From NCBI GenBank assembly GCA_937930675.1, contig CALHCC010000141.1, positions 1 to 39,959 on the forward strand: a stretch of DNA of 39,959 nucleotides. Direction: 5' to 3'. Source of the DNA: an uncultured Flavobacteriaceae bacterium (GTDB taxonomy: Bacteria; Bacteroidota; Bacteroidia; Flavobacteriales; Flavobacteriaceae). Positions 25,742 through 35,547 of the stretch are shown piece by piece. Within the stretch, counting starts at the first letter, position 1. Every line of letters begins with the position of its first letter. The notes beneath the pieces are model-generated. The model did no database searches. It worked only from the letters and a program-made list of their open reading frames with translations, and had not been told where the DNA came from. A program made the translations under genes and the position numbers.

Positions 25742-26170
25742 TTAAGCGTTATCATAATCTCTCGCAACAACGAACTTAGTTTTAACTGGCATTTTTTGAG
25801 CTGTTAAGCGTAATGCTTCTTTAGCTACATCGTGAGGTACACCTCCGATTTCAAACAATATTCTACCAGGTTTTACTACTGCTACAAAATATTCAGGAGC
25901 ACCTTTACCTTTACCCATACGTACTTCTAAAGGTTTCTTTGTAATAGGTTTGTCTGGAAAAATTTTAATCCATAACTGTCCTTCTCTTTTCATATAACGT
26001 GTCGCAGCAATACGACCTGCTTCTATTTGTCTTGAAGTAATTAAAGCTTGTTCTAAAGATTTGATACCAAACATACCAAAAGCAAGTTGGTTTCCTCTTT
26101 GAGAATTTCCTTTTAAATTACCTTTACCTTTCTGTACCTTACGGTACTTTACTCTTTTAGGCTGTAACAT
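25742..26170 (-). CDS. rplP: 50S ribosomal protein L16
   Basis: L16 sits near the A-site tRNA elbow and the peptidyl transferase centre. The 142 residues start [20 protein letters not shown]. They contain [37 protein letters not shown], and the [20 protein letters not shown] segment. Confidence 0.99.
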   Translation of the reverse strand: MLQPKRVKYRKVQKGKGNLKGNSQRGNQLAFGMFGIKSLEQALITSRQIEAGRIAATRYMKREGQLWIKIFPDKPITKKPLEVRMGKGKGAPEYFVAVVKPGRILFEIGGVPHDVAKEALRLTAQKMPVKTKFVVARDYDNA

Positions 26171-26196
26171 TTCTAAATTCTAATTTTTGTGAAAAA

Positions 26197-26916
26197 TTAT
26201 TTTCTTCTACGAGGTCCTTTCTTACCTGAGTTGTTTCCACCTTTTCCTCCTGTCTTTTTAGACAGACCTACTAATGGAGATAACTCACGTTTTCCGTATA
26301 CCTCACCTTTCATAATCCACACCTTCACCCCGATTCTACCGTAAGTTGTATGTGCTTCAACTAAAGCATAATCAATATCAGCTCTAAAAGTAGATAAAGG
26401 AATTCTACCTTCTTTATAGTGCTCTGAACGTGCCATTTCTGCACCGTTTAAACGACCTGAAATTTGGATTTTAATCCCTTCAGCATTCATACGCATTGTT
26501 CCTGCAATAGCCATTTTAATTGCACGTCTGTAAGAAATTCTATTTTCTATTTGACGAGCAACACTTGCAGCAACTAACTGAGCGTCTAATTCTGGACGTT
26601 TAATTTCAAAAATATTGATTTGTACTTCGTTCCCAGTTAATTTCTTTAACTCCTCTTTTAACTTGTCTACCTCTTGTCCGCCTTTCCCGATAATAATACC
26701 TGGTCTAGCAGTAGTGATAGTAACGGTTACAAGTTTAAGTGTACGTTCAATAATTATTCTAGAAACACTAGCTTTATATAATCTTGCGTTTAAGTACTTT
26801 CTTATCTTATTGTCTTCAGCAATTTTATCTCCGTAGTCATTACCTCCGTACCAGTTTGAGTCCCATCCTCTGATGATTCCTAAACGATTTCCTATTGGAT
26901 TAGTTTTTTGTCCCAT
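26197..26916 (-). CDS. rpsC: 30S ribosomal protein S3
   Basis: S3 lines the mRNA entry channel. The 239 residues have the KH type II domain with the GxxG loop in [16 protein letters not shown]. The C-terminal domain follows with [20 protein letters not shown] and [21 protein letters not shown] basic glycine-rich tail ([19 protein letters not shown]) closes it. Confidence 0.99.
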   Translation of the reverse strand: MGQKTNPIGNRLGIIRGWDSNWYGGNDYGDKIAEDNKIRKYLNARLYKASVSRIIIERTLKLVTVTITTARPGIIIGKGGQEVDKLKEELKKLTGNEVQINIFEIKRPELDAQLVAASVARQIENRISYRRAIKMAIAGTMRMNAEGIKIQISGRLNGAEMARSEHYKEGRIPLSTFRADIDYALVEAHTTYGRIGVKVWIMKGEVYGKRELSPLVGLSKKTGGKGGNNSGKKGPRRRK

Positions 26917-26928
26917 TTCTACTTATGA

Positions 26929-27336
26929 TTATTTGCTTTCAACATTTTTACTTCCCAACACAATAGTTACGTGATTAGAACGCTTACGGATTCTATGTGC
27001 ACGACCTTGTGGAGCTGGTCTTAATCTCTTTAACATTGCTGCAGAATCTACAGTAATTGTTTTAACATATAAATTAGCTTCTTCTATACTAGCGTCTTCA
27101 TTTTTTGCTTGCCAATTTGCAATAGCAGACAATAATAATTTTTCTACGTTTATAGATGCTTCTTTAGAGCTAAACTTCAAGATTTGTAAAGCTTTTTCAA
27201 CTTCTACTCCTCTTACTAAATCAGCCACCAATCTCATTTTTCTTGGTGATGTAGGACAACCAGTCAATTTAGCAAAAGCAACATTTTTCTTTGCTTCCTT
27301 GATCTGTTTTGCCATATTATGTTTACGAACTCCCAT
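26929..27336 (-). CDS. rplV: 50S ribosomal protein L22
   Basis: L22 has a beta-hairpin loop that forms part of the exit tunnel constriction. The 135 residues start [19 protein letters not shown], an extension typical of flavobacterial L22, although the Met at residue 8 is a possible alternative. [14 protein letters not shown] and the tunnel loop [20 protein letters not shown] are clear. Confidence 0.97.
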   Translation of the reverse strand: MGVRKHNMAKQIKEAKKNVAFAKLTGCPTSPRKMRLVADLVRGVEVEKALQILKFSSKEASINVEKLLLSAIANWQAKNEDASIEEANLYVKTITVDSAAMLKRLRPAPQGRAHRIRKRSNHVTIVLGSKNVESK

Positions 27337-27342
27337 ATCCTA

Positions 27343-27624
27343 CTATTTTTTTCCTTTGTTTTTCTTGTCTGCACCGTGACCTCTAAAGGTACGTGTTGGT
27401 GAAAACTCTCCTAATTTATGACCTACCATGTTTTCAGTAACATATACTGGTACAAATGTTCTTCCGTTGTGAACTCCAATAGTTTGACCAACGAAATCTG
27501 GAGTAATCATAGAAGCTCTTGACCAAGTCTTGATTACTTCTTTGCTTCCTGCCTCAGCGTTAGCAATAACTCTTTTCTCAAGTTTATGAAAAATGAAAGG
27601 TCCTTTCTTTAATGAACGTGCCAT
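27343..27624 (-). CDS. rpsS: 30S ribosomal protein S19
   Basis: S19 is a 30S head protein that contacts S13 and the large subunit. The 93 residues have [38 protein letters not shown] and the C-terminal signature [17 protein letters not shown]. Confidence 0.99.
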   Translation of the reverse strand: MARSLKKGPFIFHKLEKRVIANAEAGSKEVIKTWSRASMITPDFVGQTIGVHNGRTFVPVYVTENMVGHKLGEFSPTRTFRGHGADKKNKGKK

Positions 27625-27630
27625 GTCTTC

Positions 27631-28458
27631 TTATTTTTTTCTACGTTCTAAAATATACTTATTACTCGCTTTTGTCTTAGATCTAGTCTTGTATCCCTTA
27701 GCAGGTATACCGTTTCTTGATCTTGGGTGACCTCCTGAAGAACGTCCTTCACCACCACCCATTGGGTGATCTACAGGGTTCATTCTTACAGCGTTTGTTC
27801 TTGGTCTTCTACCTAACCATCTAGATCTACCAGCTTTACCAGAAACTAGTAATTGGTGATCTGAGTTGGAAACAACTCCGATAGTTGCGATACAAGTTAA
27901 CAAGATCAATCTTGTTTCACCAGACGGTAACTTAACAGTAGCATACTTTCCTTCTTTTGCCATTAACTGAGCAAAAGAACCTGCAGAACGAGCCATAACA
28001 GCTCCTTGACCTGGTCTTAATTCGATACAACAAATTGTTGTACCTAAAGGAATGTTTGCCAAAGGCATTGCATTACCTACGTCTGGAGTAACAGCCTCTT
28101 GACCGCTTACGATAGTTTGACCAACCTGTAAACCAGCTTGTGCAATTACATATCTTTTTTCTCCATCAGTATATTCTACTAATGCAATAAATGCAGTACG
28201 ATTTGGATCGTACTCAATTGTTTTAACAGTTGCTTCAACACCAAATTTATCTCTATTAAAATCGATAATACGGTATCTCTTTTTATGACCACCACCTACG
28301 TAGCGCATTGTCATTCTACCACTGTTGTTTCGACCTCCAGACCTTTTTTTCGGTGCCAATAATGACTTTTCCGGCTTATCAGTAGTAATAGCGTCGAACC
28401 CATTTACTACTCTAAAACGCTGACCTGGTGTGATTGGTTTTAATTTTCTAACTGACAT
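27631..28458 (-). CDS. rplB: 50S ribosomal protein L2
   Basis: L2 is among the most conserved ribosomal proteins and is required for subunit association and peptidyl transfer. The 275 residues have [37 protein letters not shown], and the segment with the conserved His ([18 protein letters not shown]). Confidence 0.99.
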   Translation of the reverse strand: MSVRKLKPITPGQRFRVVNGFDAITTDKPEKSLLAPKKRSGGRNNSGRMTMRYVGGGHKKRYRIIDFNRDKFGVEATVKTIEYDPNRTAFIALVEYTDGEKRYVIAQAGLQVGQTIVSGQEAVTPDVGNAMPLANIPLGTTICCIELRPGQGAVMARSAGSFAQLMAKEGKYATVKLPSGETRLILLTCIATIGVVSNSDHQLLVSGKAGRSRWLGRRPRTNAVRMNPVDHPMGGGEGRSSGGHPRSRNGIPAKGYKTRSKTKASNKYILERRKK

Positions 28459-28482
28459 GTTAAAATTTAAAATTATTTATAA

Positions 28483-28773
28483 TTAAATATTGTTGTAAAA
28501 ATCAATATTCTCTCCTTCAGCTACATCAATAATAGCTTTTTTATATGCAGAAATTTTCGACTCAACTACACCTTTTTTGGTGAATTTTGTCGAACGCTTT
28601 ACTGGATATATCATTGTTCTTACCTTCTCAACAGAAACTCCGTAAGTAGCTTCAATAGCTTCTTTGATTTCTATTTTGTTAGCTTTCATATTTACAACAA
28701 AAGCATAACGATTTAATAATTCGCTATCTTTTGTTGCTTTTTCTGTAATAATAGGTTTTATTAAAATACTCAT
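28483..28773 (-). CDS. rplW: 50S ribosomal protein L23
   Basis: L23 is the main docking site for trigger factor and SRP at the tunnel exit. The 96 residues start MSILIKPIITEKATKDSELL and contain YAFVVNMKANKIEIKEAIEA and TYGVSVEKVRTMIYP. Confidence 0.98.
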   Translation of the reverse strand: MSILIKPIITEKATKDSELLNRYAFVVNMKANKIEIKEAIEATYGVSVEKVRTMIYPVKRSTKFTKKGVVESKISAYKKAIIDVAEGENIDFYNNI

Positions 28774-28782
28774 ATCGGCACC

Positions 28783-29412
28783 CTATTTACTTAAATTAGC
28801 TTCAATATCTGCAATTGCACCTTCCAACAAAACAACTGTACCAGCATTCAATACTTTGTAAGTGTTTAATTCTGAAGAAGTTACAACATCAGACCTCTTT
28901 AAATTTCGTGAAGACAAATATACATTATTATTTGAACCACCCAAGACAAATAGAGATTTTTTGTTCTCTAACTCTAAAGCTTTCAATACGTTAATAAAAT
29001 TCTTTGTCTTTGGAGCATCAAAATTAAAGTCTTCTAAAACAATAATATTTGATTCTTTTGCTTGTAAACTAAAAGCAGATTTTCTAGCTAATCTCTTTAA
29101 GTTTTTGTTTAATTTAAAAGAATAATCTCTGTTTCTTGGTCCAAATACTCTACCTCCTCCTCTAAAAACTGGAGATTTGATAGATCCTGCACGTGCAGTA
29201 CCTGTACCTTTTTGTTTCTTAATTTTTCTTGTAGACCCAGCAATCTCAGCTCTTTCTTTAGCTTTGTGAGTACCTTGTCTTTTGTTTGCCAAATGTTGCT
29301 TTACATCTAAGTAAACCGCGTGATCATTTGGTTCTATAGCGAATACCGCATCAGATAACTCTACCTGACGACCTGTATCTTTTCCTGTATAATCTAAAAC
29401 TGCTACTTTCAT
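28783..29412 (-). CDS. rplD: 50S ribosomal protein L4
   Basis: L4 has a loop reaching the exit tunnel; in E. coli it also represses the S10 operon. The 209 residues contain the tunnel-loop segment [20 protein letters not shown] and [20 protein letters not shown]. The ATG overlaps the rplC stop by one base (TAATG), so translation is likely coupled. Confidence 0.99.
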   Translation of the reverse strand: MKVAVLDYTGKDTGRQVELSDAVFAIEPNDHAVYLDVKQHLANKRQGTHKAKERAEIAGSTRKIKKQKGTGTARAGSIKSPVFRGGGRVFGPRNRDYSFKLNKNLKRLARKSAFSLQAKESNIIVLEDFNFDAPKTKNFINVLKALELENKKSLFVLGGSNNNVYLSSRNLKRSDVVTSSELNTYKVLNAGTVVLLEGAIADIEANLSK

Positions 29413-30026
29413 TATTTCTCGATAGTTAAGTAAGAGTTTTTAGCACCAGGAACACATCCTTTTACTACAATTAAGTTCTTGTCTGCAACAACTTTTAAAA
29501 CTCTTAAGTTTTGAACTTTAACGGTATCTCCACCCATTCTTCCTGCCATACGCATTCCTTTGAATACTCTTGCAGGATAAGATGCAGCACCAATAGATCC
29601 TGGAGCTCTTAAACGGTTGTGTTGACCGTGAGTTGCTTGACCAACTCCAGCAAATCCATGACGTTTTACAACCCCTTGGAAACCTTTACCTTTAGACACA
29701 CCACTTACATCTACAAATTCTCCTTCAGAAAATAGATCTACACCTACAGTGTCACCTAAATTCAACTCCTCATCAAAACTAAATTCAACAACTTTCTTCT
29801 TAGAAGTCGTACCTGCTTTTGCAAAGTGACCTTGCAATGCTTTGGTAGTATTCTTTTCAGACTTGTCATCGAAACCTAATTGGATCGCAGAATAACCATC
29901 TACTTCCTCAGTTCTGACTTGGGTAACTACACATGGACCAGCTTGAATTACAGTACAAGGAATATTTTTCCCGTTCTCATCAAAAATGCTAGTCATTCCG
30001 ATTTTTTTTCCTATTAACCCAGACAT
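29412..30026 (-). CDS. rplC: 50S ribosomal protein L3
   Basis: L3 is an early 50S assembly protein reaching the peptidyl transferase centre. The 204 residues begin [20 protein letters not shown]. They contain the signature [20 protein letters not shown] and [20 protein letters not shown], with the modified-glutamine site equivalent present. A 103-nt gap with an attenuator-like hairpin lies upstream. Confidence 0.99.
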   Translation of the reverse strand: MSGLIGKKIGMTSIFDENGKNIPCTVIQAGPCVVTQVRTEEVDGYSAIQLGFDDKSEKNTTKALQGHFAKAGTTSKKKVVEFSFDEELNLGDTVGVDLFSEGEFVDVSGVSKGKGFQGVVKRHGFAGVGQATHGQHNRLRAPGSIGAASYPARVFKGMRMAGRMGGDTVKVQNLRVLKVVADKNLIVVKGCVPGAKNSYLTIEK

Positions 30027-30066
30027 TATTATTAATTAATTATTGTTATTAAATTCTATATTTTGC

Positions 30067-30120
30067 ATTAGACACAAAAACCGGCCTAGTATTTTTACTA
30101 GGCTGGCTTTATCATCTAAT
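30067..30120 (-). ncRNA. Attenuator-like stem-loop between rpsJ and rplC
   Basis: CCGGCCTAGTA (30081-30091) pairs with TACTAGGCTGG (30096-30106) apart from one A-C mismatch, with a 4-nt loop. On the minus strand a run of five U follows (complement of 30076-30080), giving a terminator shape. An outer stem ATTAGA (30067-30072) with TCTAAT (30115-30120) can close the whole element. No promoter is visible between it and rplC, so it may be an attenuator inside the operon. Confidence 0.6.
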
Positions 30121-30129
30121 TAAGTTTTA

Positions 30130-30435
30130 TCAAACTTTAATTTCTACTTCTACTCCAGAAGGTAATTCCAATTTCATTAAAGCATCAATAGTCTTAGAAG
30201 AAGAACTATAGATGTCTAACAATCTTTTATAAGAAGATAATTGGAACTGCTCTCTAGATTTTTTGTTTACGTGTGGAGAACGTAATACTGTAAAAATCTT
30301 TTTATTTGTTGGTAAAGGAATTGGTCCGTTTACAACAGCACCTGTAGACTTTACCGTCTTTACGATTTTCTCAGCAGATTTATCTACTAAGTTGTAATCG
30401 TAAGACTTTAATTTTATTCTGATTTTTTGACTCAT
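30130..30435 (-). CDS. rpsJ: 30S ribosomal protein S10
   Basis: S10 is in the 30S head and, as NusE, also works in transcription antitermination. The 101 residues start [20 protein letters not shown] and contain the signature [20 protein letters not shown] and [13 protein letters not shown]. It follows fusA after 17 nt with no tuf gene between. Confidence 0.99.
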   Translation of the reverse strand: MSQKIRIKLKSYDYNLVDKSAEKIVKTVKSTGAVVNGPIPLPTNKKIFTVLRSPHVNKKSREQFQLSSYKRLLDIYSSSSKTIDALMKLELPSGVEVEIKV

Positions 30436-30452
30436 TTTCTAATGTTTTAAAA

Positions 30453-32576
30453 TTATGCTTTAGAAGCAGCAATTACATCCTCTGATACGTTTTTAGGCGT
30501 TTCAGCATAATGAGAGAACGACATTGTAGACGTTGCTCTACCTGAAGATAATGTACGTAATGTGGTTACATATCCGAACATTTCTGATAAAGGAACTTCT
30601 GCTTTTACAACTTTAGCACCTCCACGGTCACTCATATCGTTTACTTGACCTCTACGTCTGTTTAAGTCACCAACGATATCTCCCATGTTTTCTTCTGGAG
30701 TTAATACTTCTAATAACATGATTGGCTCTAAGATAACAGCACCTGCCGCTTTTGCACAAGCTTTGTATCCCATTTTAGCAGCTAATTCAAATGATAATGC
30801 ATCAGAATCCACTGGGTGAAAAGAACCATCAATTAATCTTACTTTTAATGAATCCATTACGAATCCAGCTAAAGGTCCATTTTGCATAGACTCTTTGAAT
30901 CCTTTTTCTACAGCAGGAATAAATTCCTTAGGAATACGTCCTCCCTTGATTTCATCAACGAATTGTAATCCTGCACCTTCGAAATCTTCATCAACAGGTC
31001 CCATTTCAAATACAATATCACCAAACTTACCACGTCCACCAGATTGCTTTTTATAAGTTTCTCTGTGCTCTGTAGATCTTGTTACAGCTTCTTTGTACTC
31101 TACCTGAGGTTCACCTTGGTTTACTTCCACCTTAAACTCACGTTTCATACGGTCAACTAATACTTCTAAGTGCAATTCTCCCATTCCTGAGATTACTGTT
31201 TGTCCAGAAGCTTCATCAGTCTTAACTGTAAATGTAGGGTCTTCTTCAGCTAATTTACCTAAAGCGATACCCATTTTATCTACATCAGCCTTTGTTTTAG
31301 GCTCAATAGAAATACCAATTACTGGATCTGGGAAATCCATAGATTCCAATACAATTGGTGCATCTAAAGAAGACATAGTATCTCCAGTCTTAATATCTTT
31401 AAACCCTACTGCAGCTCCGATATCTCCAGCTTCGATAAAATCGATTGCTTTTTGCTCGTTAGCGTGCATTTGGTAAATACGAGAAATACGCTCTTTTTTA
31501 CCTGAACGGTTGTTTAAAATATAAGAACCAGCATCTAAACGACCAGAATAAGCACGGAAGAAAGCCAAACGACCTACGAAAGGATCGGTAGCAATTTTAA
31601 ATGCCAATGCAGCGAAAGAATCTTTTGCATCTGGTTTTCTTGTAGTTTCTTCTTCTGTATCAGGATTTGTACCTACAATACTATCTCTATCTAAAGGAGA
31701 TGGTAAGTAACGACACACAGCATCTAACAAGAACTGAACTCCTTTGTTTTTAAAAGAAGATCCACAAATCATAGGTATGATTGCCATATCCATAACTGCA
31801 GCTCTTAAAGCAGCATGTACTTCTTCTTCTGTAATAGAGTTTTCATCTTCCATGAATTTCTCTAATAACTCCTCATCGTAAGAAGCAACTTCTTCGATCA
31901 ATTTAGCACGAGCTTCTGCAGCTTCATCTACTAAATCTTCAGGAATATCAATTACATCAAAAGTAGCTCCTTTAGTTTCATCATGCCAAATAATAGCACG
32001 GTTCTTCACTAAATCTACAACACCCCTAAAATCGTTTTCTTCACCAATTGGTAAAACGATTTCAACAGCGTTAGAACCTAACATTTCTTTTACTTGAGTA
32101 CATACATTTGCAAAGTTAGATCCTTGACGGTCCATTTTGTTTACAAACCCAATACGAGGTACTCTATAGTTGTCTGCTAATCTCCAGTTCGTTTCTGATT
32201 GAGGCTCAACACCATCAACTGCACTAAATAAGAATACTAAACCATCTAATACACGTAAAGAACGGTTTACCTCAACGGTAAAATCAACGTGACCTGGAGT
32301 ATCAATAATATTAAAGTGGTACCCTTTAGCATCTGCTGTTGGTTGTCCATTTTCTACAGGAAACTGCCATGTACAAGTTGTTGCAGCAGAGGTAATGGTA
32401 ATACCTCTTTCTTGCTCTTGTTCCATCCAGTCCATGGTAGCTGCACCATCATGAACTTCTCCAATTTTGTGAGAAACTCCTGTATAATACAATATACGTT
32501 CTGTTGTAGTGGTTTTTCCTGCATCAATATGTGCAGCAATACCAATATTTCTAGTTAATTTTAAATCTCTAGCCAT
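30453..32576 (-). CDS. fusA: Elongation factor G
   Basis: EF-G is the GTPase that drives ribosomal translocation. The 707 residues show G1 [15 protein letters not shown], the switch region [16 protein letters not shown]3 DTPGHVDFT, and G4 NKMDRQG. Domain II follows with [14 protein letters not shown], and domains III-V with [31 protein letters not shown] and [20 protein letters not shown]. The sequence looks like the regular translocase rather than a specialised paralogue. It lies 5 nt from rpsG. Confidence 0.99.
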   Translation of the reverse strand: MARDLKLTRNIGIAAHIDAGKTTTTERILYYTGVSHKIGEVHDGAATMDWMEQEQERGITITSAATTCTWQFPVENGQPTADAKGYHFNIIDTPGHVDFTVEVNRSLRVLDGLVFLFSAVDGVEPQSETNWRLADNYRVPRIGFVNKMDRQGSNFANVCTQVKEMLGSNAVEIVLPIGEENDFRGVVDLVKNRAIIWHDETKGATFDVIDIPEDLVDEAAEARAKLIEEVASYDEELLEKFMEDENSITEEEVHAALRAAVMDMAIIPMICGSSFKNKGVQFLLDAVCRYLPSPLDRDSIVGTNPDTEEETTRKPDAKDSFAALAFKIATDPFVGRLAFFRAYSGRLDAGSYILNNRSGKKERISRIYQMHANEQKAIDFIEAGDIGAAVGFKDIKTGDTMSSLDAPIVLESMDFPDPVIGISIEPKTKADVDKMGIALGKLAEEDPTFTVKTDEASGQTVISGMGELHLEVLVDRMKREFKVEVNQGEPQVEYKEAVTRSTEHRETYKKQSGGRGKFGDIVFEMGPVDEDFEGAGLQFVDEIKGGRIPKEFIPAVEKGFKESMQNGPLAGFVMDSLKVRLIDGSFHPVDSDALSFELAAKMGYKACAKAAGAVILEPIMLLEVLTPEENMGDIVGDLNRRRGQVNDMSDRGGAKVVKAEVPLSEMFGYVTTLRTLSSGRATSTMSFSHYAETPKNVSEDVIAASKA

Positions 32577-32581
32577 TTCTA

Positions 32582-33061
32582 TTAAAATCTAAAGTGTGAA
32601 AATGCTTTGTTAGCTTCTGCCATTTTGTGAACATCCACTCTCTTTTTAACAGCAGCTCCTTCTTCTTTAGCAGCAGCTAATACTTCTGCAGCTAATTTTT
32701 GAGCCATAGTTTTTTCATTTCTCTTTCTAGAGTAAGAAATTAACCATTTCATTGCCATAGAAACCTTACGGTCTGGTCTAATTGGCATTGGAATTTGAAA
32801 AGTAGCACCCCCTACACGACGGCTACGTACTTCTACTTGAGGCATTACGTTAGATAATGCATCTTTCCATATTTCTAATGAAGATTTTTCTTCATCTTCT
32901 CCTTTTTTGTTTTCTACAATCTCTAATGCATCGTAAAAAATCTTGAACGCTGTAGATTTCTTTCCATCCCACATTAAGTTATTCACAAAACGTGTCACCA
33001 ACTGATCGTTAAATTTTGGATCTGGTAAAAGAACTCTCTTTTTTGCTCTTCTTTTTCTCAT
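32582..33061 (-). CDS. rpsG: 30S ribosomal protein S7
   Basis: S7 nucleates the 30S head and represses the str operon in E. coli. The 159 residues begin [20 protein letters not shown] and include [36 protein letters not shown] and [14 protein letters not shown]. It follows rpsL after 29 nt. Confidence 0.99.
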   Translation of the reverse strand: MRKRRAKKRVLLPDPKFNDQLVTRFVNNLMWDGKKSTAFKIFYDALEIVENKKGEDEEKSSLEIWKDALSNVMPQVEVRSRRVGGATFQIPMPIRPDRKVSMAMKWLISYSRKRNEKTMAQKLAAEVLAAAKEEGAAVKKRVDVHKMAEANKAFSHFRF

Positions 33062-33090
33062 GTTTTCTTAAGAATTTAAAAGATTATAGA

Positions 33091-33465
33091 TTATTTCTTT
33101 GGACGCTTAGTTCCATACTTAGATCTACGTTGAGTTCTTCCCTCAACACCAGCAGTATCTAAAGCTCCACGTACTACGTGGTACTTTACCCCTGGTAAAT
33201 CTTTTACTCTTCCTCCCCTTACTAATACTATCGAGTGCTCTTGTAGGTTATGTCCTTCTCCTGGAATGTAAGCGTTTATCTCATTACCGTTTGTTAATCT
33301 AACACGCGCTACTTTACGCATTGCTGAGTTAGGTTTTTTAGGTGTTGTAGTATAAACACGTGTACATACTCCACGACGTTGTGGACATGCCTTCAAAGCA
33401 GCCGATTTACTCTTCTTAGTAACTTGGGCTCTTCCTTTTCTAACTAATTGTTGAATAGTTGGCAT
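33091..33465 (-). CDS. rpsL: 30S ribosomal protein S12
   Basis: S12 is at the decoding centre. The 124 residues start [20 protein letters not shown]. The lysines at the classical streptomycin-resistance positions, in TTPKKPNSA and [13 protein letters not shown], are both unchanged, so no resistance substitution is seen. It is the first gene of the 32-gene operon, with a leader of about 53 nt. Confidence 0.99.
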   Translation of the reverse strand: MPTIQQLVRKGRAQVTKKSKSAALKACPQRRGVCTRVYTTTPKKPNSAMRKVARVRLTNGNEINAYIPGEGHNLQEHSIVLVRGGRVKDLPGVKYHVVRGALDTAGVEGRTQRRSKYGTKRPKK

Positions 33466-33496
33466 AAATTAATATATATAACGTTTTAATATTTTC

Positions 33497-33518
33497 CCCT
33501 TGGAATTCTCTCCAAGGG
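33497..33518 (-). promoter_or_regulatory. Hairpin at the 5' end of the ribosomal operon transcript
   Basis: CCCTTGGA (33497-33504) and TCCAAGGG (33511-33518) make a perfect 8-bp stem with a 6-nt loop. Taking the start point as 5 nt past the -7 element, the mRNA would begin at 33518, exactly at the base of this stem. Confidence 0.65.
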
Positions 33519-33522
33519 TCTG

Positions 33523-33553
33523 CAAAAGTAGTAATTTTTTCTAAATATTCAAA
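33523..33553 (-). promoter_or_regulatory. Promoter of the merged str-S10-spc-alpha operon
   Basis: On the minus strand TTTG (complement of 33550-33553), exactly 19 nt, and TACTTTTG (complement of 33523-33530) fit the Bacteroidota consensus at both elements. It is the only good promoter found upstream of rpsL. No comparable one was found inside the operon. Confidence 0.8.
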
Positions 33554-33655
33554 TATCAACGAGTTAATTTTATTTAGCAGGCATTTTTTTAACCACTATC
33601 CATTAAAACAAATGTTATTTTTTAACGTTACAACAGGAATTCGTCTTAAAGAGAA

Positions 33656-33686
33656 TTGTTCTATCAAAACATTTCTAGTAGCTTTG
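33656..33686 (+). promoter_or_regulatory. Possible promoter of the Omp85-type gene
   Basis: TTG (33656-33658) and TAGCTTTG (33679-33686) at 20-nt spacing resemble the consensus. The start point would fall about 3 nt before the ATG at 33694, an almost leaderless message. This could also be chance in AT-rich sequence. Confidence 0.35.
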
Positions 33687-33693
33687 ATTTTGT

Positions 33694-35286
33694 ATGAGAT
33701 TTTCCATTCCTTTTTTTCTATTTGTTTCGTTATTTCTAATATCGATCTTAAACTTTGCTCAAGAAAAAAGAGAAATCTATTTTATAAAAGACAGTCTTAA
33801 TTACAATTTACCCATTTATAGCAGTCCTAATTTTAACATCTTAAAAGAGGAACTTTCTAACAACGGATATTTTTTTTATAAAATTACCTCTATAAAAAAA
33901 GATAGTATTCATTACCATGCCATCACACCCAATACTCAAACCAAAACCGTGGCTGTTCATATTAATGATAAAACGGTAAACACTATTGTTAAATCTAAAA
34001 AAGGAAAACATTACTTATTAGCAAAAGACACTCCTGCCTTTATTAAAAATATTACAGACGAATTTGATAAAAAGGGACTTAATTTTACACAAATAAAGTT
34101 TACCAATCAACAACTAAAAAACGACACGTTGTTTTGTGACTTAAGCATTGAAAAATCTAACAAACGATACATTAATAAGGTAGTAGTAAAAGGATACAAA
34201 CGATTTTCTAAACGATTTGTAAAAAGATACCTCTACACTAAAAAAGTATTTAGCAAAGAACTGTTAACCGAAACCGAGAACAAAATCAATCAATTAAGTT
34301 TTGTAAAAAACAGACAAAAGCCTGCCGTATTATTCACTAAAGATTCTACACATTTATATGTGTATCTTGATAGAGTTAAAGCCAATAAATTAGATGCCTT
34401 AATTGGTTTTAGCAATCAGGAAGGAAGTAGCAAGATTCAATTCAACGGACATATAGACATTTCTCTTACCAACACGTTGCACAAAGGAGAAACACTTGCT
34501 TTTAAATGGAACAATTCTGGACAAGATCAGCAAGAGATAGATTTGTTTGTAGACAATCCTTATTTATTTAATAGTCCTGTAGATGTTACTTACAATTTAA
34601 ATATTTTTAGACAAGATAGTTCTTTTGTAAACACCAAACATCAACTAAAACTAGGTTACAAACCGCATTACAGACACACTGTTGGAATTTATTACAATAA
34701 AGAACGTTCCACATCTATTGATGACATTAGCCCTGAATACACCAAAGATCTTTTTGGACTTACATATCTATATCAAAAAATAAATAGCTGGAGAATTCCT
34801 AAAGCTAAAATAGCTGTGGACATTGGTTACGGAACGAGAGATACAGATATTGCTGCCACACAACAAACGCTTAAAACAGATGTTATTTACAATTTTGAAC
34901 TCAACCTCAACAATCATGTTTATACACAAAATAGAAATGCCTACCTAAGATCAGACAATAGAACTAATAATGAACTCTACAGACTTGGTGGTGCCACTAC
35001 TATTAGAGGTTTTTTAGAACAAAGTATTGTGAGTCATTTATACAATTTCACCAATGTAGAATATCGATATTTTAACAACCCTATTAGTTACTTGTATGCG
35101 TTTACAGATTTTGGACATTTTAGAAATTTATCCACCGAAAACAATTTAATAAGTTTAGGGCTGGGCTATACTCTAGGTACCAAATCCGGATTACTAAAAA
35201 TTAGTTATGCTGTAGGAAAGAGTGACGATACTTCGTTTAATCTAAGTAACGGTTTGTTTCATATTAATTTTGTGACGATTTTTTAG
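33694..35286 (+). CDS. Omp85/BamA-family outer membrane protein
   Basis: This 530-residue protein has a signal peptide (MRFSIPFFLFVSLFLISILN, cleaved near FAQ). A periplasmic part (about 25-215) has a POTRA-like stretch: INKVVVKGYKRFSKRFVKRY and ENKINQLSFV. A beta-barrel domain of the surface-antigen (D15) type follows, with GGATTIRGFLEQSI, the conserved R-G-F loop-6 motif that contacts the barrel lumen, and a terminal Phe. It is shorter than BamA (about 800) and is more likely a TamA- or accessory-type Omp85 than the essential BamA. Its substrate is unknown. It is divergent from the ribosomal operon. Confidence 0.85.
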   Translation: MRFSIPFFLFVSLFLISILNFAQEKREIYFIKDSLNYNLPIYSSPNFNILKEELSNNGYFFYKITSIKKDSIHYHAITPNTQTKTVAVHINDKTVNTIVKSKKGKHYLLAKDTPAFIKNITDEFDKKGLNFTQIKFTNQQLKNDTLFCDLSIEKSNKRYINKVVVKGYKRFSKRFVKRYLYTKKVFSKELLTETENKINQLSFVKNRQKPAVLFTKDSTHLYVYLDRVKANKLDALIGFSNQEGSSKIQFNGHIDISLTNTLHKGETLAFKWNNSGQDQQEIDLFVDNPYLFNSPVDVTYNLNIFRQDSSFVNTKHQLKLGYKPHYRHTVGIYYNKERSTSIDDISPEYTKDLFGLTYLYQKINSWRIPKAKIAVDIGYGTRDTDIAATQQTLKTDVIYNFELNLNNHVYTQNRNAYLRSDNRTNNELYRLGGATTIRGFLEQSIVSHLYNFTNVEYRYFNNPISYLYAFTDFGHFRNLSTENNLISLGLGYTLGTKSGLLKISYAVGKSDDTSFNLSNGLFHINFVTIF

Positions 35287-35306
35287 TTGATGGTTGGTAG
35301 TTGATA
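35286..35306 (+). repeat. Seven-base repeat after the Omp85-type gene
   Basis: GTTGATG, GTTGGTA and GTTGATA lie in tandem, the first starting on the G of the TAG stop codon. GTTGATA is the exact reverse complement of the TATCAAC unit in the carA leader. Confidence 0.65.
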
Positions 35307-35364
35307 AAACTAATCAATTCTGACATATACTATATGATAAAGAAGACTGAAATATTTTGTGTAA

Positions 35365-35483
35365 AGGATTGCAGCGACATCCTTTTGGTTTTTACAACTT
35401 AATTTGTGCAACAAAGTACCATTATGTATAGGTTACAAAACCAAAAGATACAGCGAAAAGCCTGACCCGATAGGGATACACCC
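35365..35483 (+). ncRNA. Structured intergenic element before rlmB (possible small RNA or repeat)
   Basis: A perfect 11-bp stem, CTTTTGGTTTT (35383-35393) with AAAACCAAAAG (35437-35447), is flanked on the left by GATTGCAGCGACATC and on the right by GATACAGCGAAAAGCC. A small hairpin CCCGATAGGG (35466-35475) and CACCC end it. I recall similar blocks (a GATTG.AGCG arm, a variable stem, an AGCGGAAAGCC arm, a GACCC...GGG hairpin, then ACGCCC) between genes in other flavobacterial genomes. It is not protein coding in any frame I can support. Orientation is uncertain. Confidence 0.45.
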
Positions 35484-35535
35484 AAAAAACAACATCTATT
35501 CTATTGATTTCAACCTTTATACTTATTGAAAAGAT

Positions 35536-35543
35536 TATCTTTG
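35536..35543 (+). promoter_or_regulatory. Predicted -7 element for rlmB
   Basis: TATCTTTG matches TAnnTTTG and is followed by CACT and the ATG. If transcription starts 5 nt after the element, the first base is the A of the start codon. No convincing -33 element is present at the expected distance. Confidence 0.55.
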
Positions 35544-35547
35544 CACT

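Noticed and set aside
30453-33465. Antibiotic-resistant alleles of rpsL or fusA
   Set aside because: The two classical S12 lysines are wild type. EF-G shows its regular motifs, and no substitution could be judged as resistance by eye.
33612-33800. 62-codon plus-strand frame overlapping the Omp85-type start
   Set aside because: It overlaps the signal peptide of the Omp85-type gene in another frame and has no family features.
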